A stretch of 64,000 bases of DNA from Alphaproteobacteria bacterium (GTDB taxonomy: Bacteria; Pseudomonadota; Alphaproteobacteria; CALKHQ01), in assembly GCA_041396705.1 (NCBI GenBank), contig JAWKYB010000012.1, positions 62,001-126,000 of the forward strand, read 5' to 3'. The position numbers and the translations under genes were made by a program. Position 1 is the stretch's first letter; every line of letters starts with the position of its first letter. A model generated the notes under the pieces. That model saw nothing but the letters and a program-made list of their open reading frames with translations. It did not search any database and had not been told where the DNA came from. Of this stretch, positions 59,811-64,000 are shown one piece after another.

Positions 59811-60398
59811 CTATTGGCGCGCCGCGGCGGCGACGACGGCGAGGTAGTTGCGCAGCAGGTCGTGCCCATGCGCGGTAGCGATGCTTTCCGGGTGGAACTG
59901 CAGGCCGTGGATCGGCAGCGTACGGTGCCGGAAGCCCATGATCACCCCATCGTCGGACCAGGCGTTGACCTCCAGGCACGCCGGCAGATCCTCGCGCGCG
60001 ACCATCAGGGAATGATAGCGGGTGGCGGTGAAGCCGTCCGGGAGCCCGGCGAACAGTCCGGTGCCCTGGTGGCGGATCGCGCTGGTCTTGCCGTGCAGGG
60101 GCGCCGGCGCCCGCACCACGCGCCCGCCGAAGCTCTGGCCGATGGCCTGGTGGCCAAGGCAGACGCCGAGCACCGGCGTGGCGCGTTCGGCCGCCGCAGC
60201 GATCACGGCCAGGCAGATGCCGGCCTTGTCGGGGTCGCAGGGGCCGGGCGACAGGATGATGCCCTCGCGGCCGCGCCCGATCGCCTCGTCGACGGGCACG
60301 GCGTCGTTGCGGACCACATCGCATTCCGCCCCCAACTCGCCGAGGAAGTGGACGAGGTTGTAGGTGAAACTGTCGTAATTGTCGATCAGCAGCAACAT
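59811..60398 (-). CDS. trpG: Anthranilate synthase glutamine amidotransferase subunit
   Basis: 195 residues. Class I amidotransferase with nucleophile Cys80 (VLGVCLGHQAIG) and the His-Glu pair in LQFHPESIATAHG. NYDSFTYNLVHFLGELG at the N-terminus is standard. A perfect 20-bp palindrome lies 42-61 bases upstream of the ATG at 60398, and a 142-base gap separates it from trpE. Confidence 0.95.
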   Translation of the reverse strand: MLLLIDNYDSFTYNLVHFLGELGAECDVVRNDAVPVDEAIGRGREGIILSPGPCDPDKAGICLAVIAAAAERATPVLGVCLGHQAIGQSFGGRVVRAPAPLHGKTSAIRHQGTGLFAGLPDGFTATRYHSLMVAREDLPACLEVNAWSDDGVIMGFRHRTLPIHGLQFHPESIATAHGHDLLRNYLAVVAAAARQ

Positions 60399-60439
60399 GG
60401 CGCCGTGCCGTTCTGGTATGCTGAGTCGCAGCGAGTCGG

Positions 60440-60459
60440 CGTGTGACACGTGTCACACG
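60440..60459. promoter_or_regulatory. Perfect 20-bp palindrome between trpE and trpG
   Basis: CGTGTGACAC at 60440-60449 is followed at once by its exact reverse complement at 60450-60459. It lies 42 bases upstream of trpG. It could be an operator for a dimeric regulator (TGTGAC-N4-GTCACA form) or fold as an RNA hairpin controlling trpG expression. No T tract follows on the minus strand. Confidence 0.5.
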
Positions 60460-60540
60460 TTGCAGCCGTGCCACCAGTGCCGTTAGGCTCATTGCCTAGC
60501 GGCTTTGGCTGCTTCGTTGTTCCCCGAGTAAGCATCATGC

Positions 60541-62070
60541 CTAGAATCCGTCGGCCGCGAAGCTGAGCGCGTCCTCGGCGGCGCGCATCAGCGCGCGTGC
60601 CTTGTTGCAGCTTTCCTCATACTCGGCCTGCGGGTCGCTGTCGGCGACCACGCCGCCGCCGGCCTGGACATAGCAGGTGCCGTCCTTCAGCACCGCGGTG
60701 CGAAGGGCGATGCAGGTGTCCATCGCCCCGTCGGCGCCGAAATAGCCGACCGCGCCGGCGTAGACGCCGCGGCGCTCCGACTCCAGCTCGTCGATGATCT
60801 CCATCGCCCGCACCTTCGGCGCCCCGGTGACGGTGCCGACCGGAAAGCCGGCGATCAGCGCGTCCAGGGCGGTCTTGTCGGCGCGCAGCCGGCCCTCGAC
60901 GTTGGAGACGATGTGCATCACGTGCGAATAATACTCGATCACCTCGCGCTCGGTGACCTCGACCGAGCCGATCTCCGCCACCCGGCCGACGTCGTTGCGC
61001 GACAGGTCGAGCAGCATGAGGTGCTCGGCCAGTTCCTTCGGGTCGGCGAGCAGGTCGGCCGACAGCGCGCGGTCCTCGGCCGGGGTCGCGCCGCGGCGGC
61101 GCGTGCCGGCCAGCGGCCGGATGGTGACCACGCCGTCGCGGTGCCGCACCATGATCTCCGGGCTGGAGCCGACCAGCGACAGGTCGTCGAAGTCGAAGAA
61201 GAACAGGAATGGCGACGGGTTGAGCCGGCGCAGCGAGCGATAGAGGCTGAGCGCCGGCAGTTTGAACGGGAAGCGGAAGCGCTGCGACGGCACCACCTGG
61301 AAGATGTCGCCGGCCCGGATGTATTCCTTCGCCTTCTCCACCATGGCGCGGTAGCCGGCCGGGTCCAGGTTCGACACCGGCTCGATCTTGCCGTCCAGTG
61401 CGGCGCGCGGCTCGCGCCGGTTGGGCAGCGAGCGGCGCAGGTCGGTCATCACGTCGGCCAGCCGCTCGCGGGCCAGGGTGTAGGCCCGTTCCGCCGACAG
61501 CCCGTCGGCCGGCCACACCGGCGTGACGATGGTGACCAGGTCCTCGACGCTGTCGAACACCGCGACGATCGACGGCCGCAGCAGGATCGCGTCGGCCACG
61601 TCGAGCGGATCCGGATTGGAATCCGGCAGCCGCTCCATCTGGCGGACCATGTCGTAGCCGAGATAGCCGAACAGCCCGCAGGCCATCGGCGGCAGCGCCT
61701 TCGGGATCGCGACCTCGCACTCGGCCAGCAGCGCGCGCAGCGAGGCGAGCGCACCGTTCGCCTCGCCGACCGGGCAGGGCTCGAAGGCGGCCGGATCGCC
61801 GGGCGTGGCGCGCGCGCGCCGGTTGATCACGGCGCGGTCGTTCTTGCAGCGCCAGATCAGGTCCGGCTTCAGGCCGATGATCGAGTAGCGGCCGCGCAGC
61901 TTGCCGCCTTCGACCGATTCGAGCAGGAAACTGTTGGGCAGCCCGTCGGCTAGCTTCATGAACGCCGAAACCGGCGTCTCCAGGTCGGCGATCAGGCGCG
62001 TCCAGACAAGCTGCGGCCTGCCAGCGTCATACTCGGCGACGAACTGGTCGAAATCCGGTGCGATCGCCAT
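60541..62070 (-). CDS. trpE: Anthranilate synthase component I
   Basis: 509 residues, not fused to TrpG. The N-terminal tryptophan feedback site includes FLLESVEGGKLRGRYSIIG; the C-terminal chorismate-utilising domain has FQVVPSQRFRFPF, AGTRRRGATPAEDRAL, LDLSRNDVGRVAEIGSVEV, and GTVTGAPKVRAMEIIDELE. First committed step of tryptophan synthesis. No Trp-codon leader peptide precedes it. Confidence 0.96.
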   Translation of the reverse strand: MAIAPDFDQFVAEYDAGRPQLVWTRLIADLETPVSAFMKLADGLPNSFLLESVEGGKLRGRYSIIGLKPDLIWRCKNDRAVINRRARATPGDPAAFEPCPVGEANGALASLRALLAECEVAIPKALPPMACGLFGYLGYDMVRQMERLPDSNPDPLDVADAILLRPSIVAVFDSVEDLVTIVTPVWPADGLSAERAYTLARERLADVMTDLRRSLPNRREPRAALDGKIEPVSNLDPAGYRAMVEKAKEYIRAGDIFQVVPSQRFRFPFKLPALSLYRSLRRLNPSPFLFFFDFDDLSLVGSSPEIMVRHRDGVVTIRPLAGTRRRGATPAEDRALSADLLADPKELAEHLMLLDLSRNDVGRVAEIGSVEVTEREVIEYYSHVMHIVSNVEGRLRADKTALDALIAGFPVGTVTGAPKVRAMEIIDELESERRGVYAGAVGYFGADGAMDTCIALRTAVLKDGTCYVQAGGGVVADSDPQAEYEESCNKARALMRAAEDALSFAADGF

Positions 62071-62142
62071 GGGCCGTCAGCCTTGTCATCCATCGTCGTT
62101 GTCCGTTCGGGTGCGCATGTATGGGCTGCGGTAGGACATAGC

Positions 62143-64000
62143 CTACTGGCTGTAGCTTTGCGAGAAGCTTTGCTGGATGAAATCGCTCTGGATCGCGGTC
62201 TCGTACCGGCCCTGCAATTCGGTGCCGAGCGCGGTGTAGAGATCGGACGTCGCCTGGGCGCTGACCTGCATGCGCACGGTGTTCAGCGCCTCCGCATCCT
62301 CCGGCGCCGGCACGATCTCCTTCAGCTGCGCGACATAGACCGCCCGCTCGGCCGGCGCTTCCTCGGAATCGGCGGCGCCGACCGCGGCCTCGAACAGCGT
62401 GGCGGCAAGGCCGGAGGGCAGGCCCGCATTCTCGCTGCCGTCGCGGCGGATGCCGGTGGCGACCAGCGGCAGCAGGCTGTGCGCGTCCGCGACGGCGCCG
62501 AAGCCGGTGCCGGCGGCCAGCGCGTCCTTTGCGGTCTGGGCCAGCGCGCGGGCCGCCTCCATCTGCTGGTCGGCGGTCCAGTCGGCCAGCACGGTGTCGC
62601 GCACCTCCGCCAGCGGGCGCACCGCCGGCTCCGTCACCACGGTCACGGCGACGAAGAACACCCCGCCGCCCGGCAGGTCGCGCTGGTCCGGGTCGGCGTC
62701 CGGCGCCTGCTCGAACAGCGCGGCGACGACCGGATCGCCGCCGGGGATGACCGTGTCGAGCCCCTCGGGATCCTGGCCGTCCGCGGAAATCGGGCCGACC
62801 GGCTGCACGGCGATCTCCAGCGTCCGCGCCGCCTCGGCCAGGCTGGCGCCGCCGGCCATCTCGTCCTGCACCCGCCCGGCCAGGTCGAAGATCTCGTCCC
62901 GGGCGATGCGCGTCCTGATCTCGTCGATCAGGGTGTCGCGCACGTCGTCCAGCTCGGCCTCGCGGCCCGGCTCGATCGCGGTGACGCGATAGATGCGCCA
63001 GCCGAGCGGGGTCTCGACCGGCGCGCTGACCGCGCCGACGTCGCCGTCGAACAGCGCGTCCTTCGCCTCCGCCACGAACCATTCGTCGCTGCTGAACGCG
63101 CCCATCGCCAGCGCCGCCGCGTCCTGGCCGGCGACCTCGCTCGCCACCGACGCGAAGTCGCGGCCCTCGCCCAGCGCTGCCGCCGCGGCCTCGGCCTGCG
63201 CCGCATCGGCGAGGATCATCTGCTCGACCGTCCGGCGCTCCGGCACATAGAGCGAATCGCGCTGGTAGAGGAACTCCTCGTTCAGCTGTTCGTCGTCGAC
63301 GGCGATGCCGGCGGCGATCTCCGCCGGATCGAGCACCACGACGTCGCCGCTGCGGAACTCCGGCGCCATGTAGAGCTCGCCGTTGGCCTCGTAATAGGCG
63401 GTCAGCACGTCCTCGGCCGGCGCCGCGGGGGCCGGCATGTCCTCGGCCGCGATCTTGAAATAGTCGGCGACGCGCGTTTCCTCGCGATAGGCATGCAGCG
63501 CCGCGGCCAGCGCGTTGGGCAGGCGGATGCCGGCGCCGACCGTGCGAACCAGGTCGTCGCGGGCGATGTCGGCACGCAGCTCCTCGACGAAGGCGTCCTC
63601 GGTGACCTGCCGGTTGCGCAGCTCCTGCTCGAACGCGGCGCGGTCGAAACGGCCGTCGTCGGTCCTGAAGCCCAGCCGGTCGCGGATGAAGTCGCGCACC
63701 GATTCGTCGTCGATGCGGATGCCCAGGTCGGTGGCCAGATTGTCGTACAGTGCCCGGGTGACCACGTTGCTGATCGCCCGGTCCAGCATGCCGAACTGCA
63801 GGCCCATCGCCGGGGTGAAGCGGAAGCCGACGGCCCGCGACTGCTGGTCGAGGATGCCGCGGAACTCGCGGTCGATGGTGGCCAGGCCGATCTGCTTGTC
63901 GCCGACCTCGATCGGGCCGCCGCCGGCCGACGGCCGCAGCACGTCGCCGATGCCCCAGATCGCAAAGCTGGCGATAAGCAGCACGAACAGCAGCTTCACG
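62143..64000 (-). CDS. PpiD-like periplasmic chaperone, SurA_N/PpiC family (5' end off window)
   Basis: 618 residues are visible; the true start lies right of the window, since VKLLFVLLIASFAIWGIGDV is an internal membrane helix normally preceded by 10-15 residues. The N-terminal helix anchors it in the inner membrane, followed by a SurA_N-type helical domain (about 25-190), a parvulin-like PpiC domain (about 260-355, with FASVASEVAG and GWRIYRVT) and a second helical region. The parvulin part lacks obvious catalytic residues, as in PpiD. Helps newly secreted proteins fold. Ends 72 bases before trpE. Confidence 0.88.
   Translation of the reverse strand, partial: VKLLFVLLIASFAIWGIGDVLRPSAGGGPIEVGDKQIGLATIDREFRGILDQQSRAVGFRFTPAMGLQFGMLDRAISNVVTRALYDNLATDLGIRIDDESVRDFIRDRLGFRTDDGRFDRAAFEQELRNRQVTEDAFVEELRADIARDDLVRTVGAGIRLPNALAAALHAYREETRVADYFKIAAEDMPAPAAPAEDVLTAYYEANGELYMAPEFRSGDVVVLDPAEIAAGIAVDDEQLNEEFLYQRDSLYVPERRTVEQMILADAAQAEAAAAALGEGRDFASVASEVAGQDAAALAMGAFSSDEWFVAEAKDALFDGDVGAVSAPVETPLGWRIYRVTAIEPGREAELDDVRDTLIDEIRTRIARDEIFDLAGRVQDEMAGGASLAEAARTLEIAVQPVGPISADGQDPEGLDTVIPGGDPVVAALFEQAPDADPDQRDLPGGGVFFVAVTVVTEPAVRPLAEVRDTVLADWTADQQMEAARALAQTAKDALAAGTGFGAVADAHSLLPLVATGIRRDGSENAGLPSGLAATLFEAAVGAADSEEAPAERAVYVAQLKEIVPAPEDAEALNTVRMQVSAQATSDLYTALGTELQGRYETAIQSDFIQQSFSQSYSQ

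Noticed and set aside
62086..62139. Possible trpE leader peptide (17 codons from the ATG at 62139)
   Set aside because: It has no Trp codon and no alternating stem pairs were visible, so attenuation of the usual kind is not supported.

Overview
The window is a GC-rich chromosomal segment of an alphaproteobacterium, most like the Rhodospirillales and relatives. The evidence is the 14-gene nuo order followed by coaX, rnj, a DUF1467 gene, lolC, lolD and dnaE; the run rpsB-tsf-pyrH-frr-uppS-cdsA-dxr-rseP-bamA-lpxD-fabZ-lpxA-lpxI-lpxB; the trpE-trpG-trpD-trpC-moaC-moeA-lexA block; and a direct-repeat SOS box (GTTC-N7-GTTC) upstream of lexA. No species can be named from this. Most of the window is core genome. 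No insertion sequence, prophage or CRISPR array was seen.

Layout. 0-9 kb is the accessory and regulatory part: a nucleotide-sugar epimerase (cut by the window edge) divergent from a UDP-sugar dehydrogenase, a small ribbon-helix-helix-like protein, an ECF sigma factor behind a GGAAC-N16-GGTT motif, an extensin-like lipoprotein, a five-gene minus-strand operon (ECF sigma, membrane anti-sigma candidate, CnrX/CpxP-like periplasmic sensor, DUF1800, Tat-type DUF1501), and an orphan OmpR-type response regulator. A tRNA-Asp precedes 9.3-23.9 kb, the NADH dehydrogenase (complex I) operon nuoA-N. 23.9-32.6 kb carries coaX, RNase J, DUF1467, lolCD and dnaE, followed by a nicotinamidase. A convergent pair (cardiolipin synthase and an EEP-family phosphohydrolase) ends at 35.4 kb. 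35.7-49.4 kb is one long plus-strand run for translation, undecaprenyl, phospholipid and isoprenoid synthesis, outer-membrane assembly and lipid A. 49.5-55.4 kb has gloA, a small membrane protein, gltA, gltX and comEC. 55.4-62.1 kb is lexA, molybdopterin and tryptophan genes on the minus strand, and a PpiD-like chaperone runs off the right edge.

Most notable: two of the fourteen complex I genes carry single-base lesions. nuoC has an in-frame TAG exactly where a conserved Tyr is expected, and nuoM has a one-base frameshift that a -1 shift would repair to the expected protein. A third single-base anomaly sits at the start of the DUF1501 gene, where the only in-frame start near the ribosome binding site is CTG. 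These are either sequence errors, real decay, or recoding, and only reads or protein data can decide. Other points are the sigma/anti-sigma/sensor operon tied to DUF1800-DUF1501, a minus-strand terminator with no gene in front of it at 26.74 kb, a perfect 20-bp palindrome upstream of trpG, and birA, proS and skp missing from their usual neighbourhoods.
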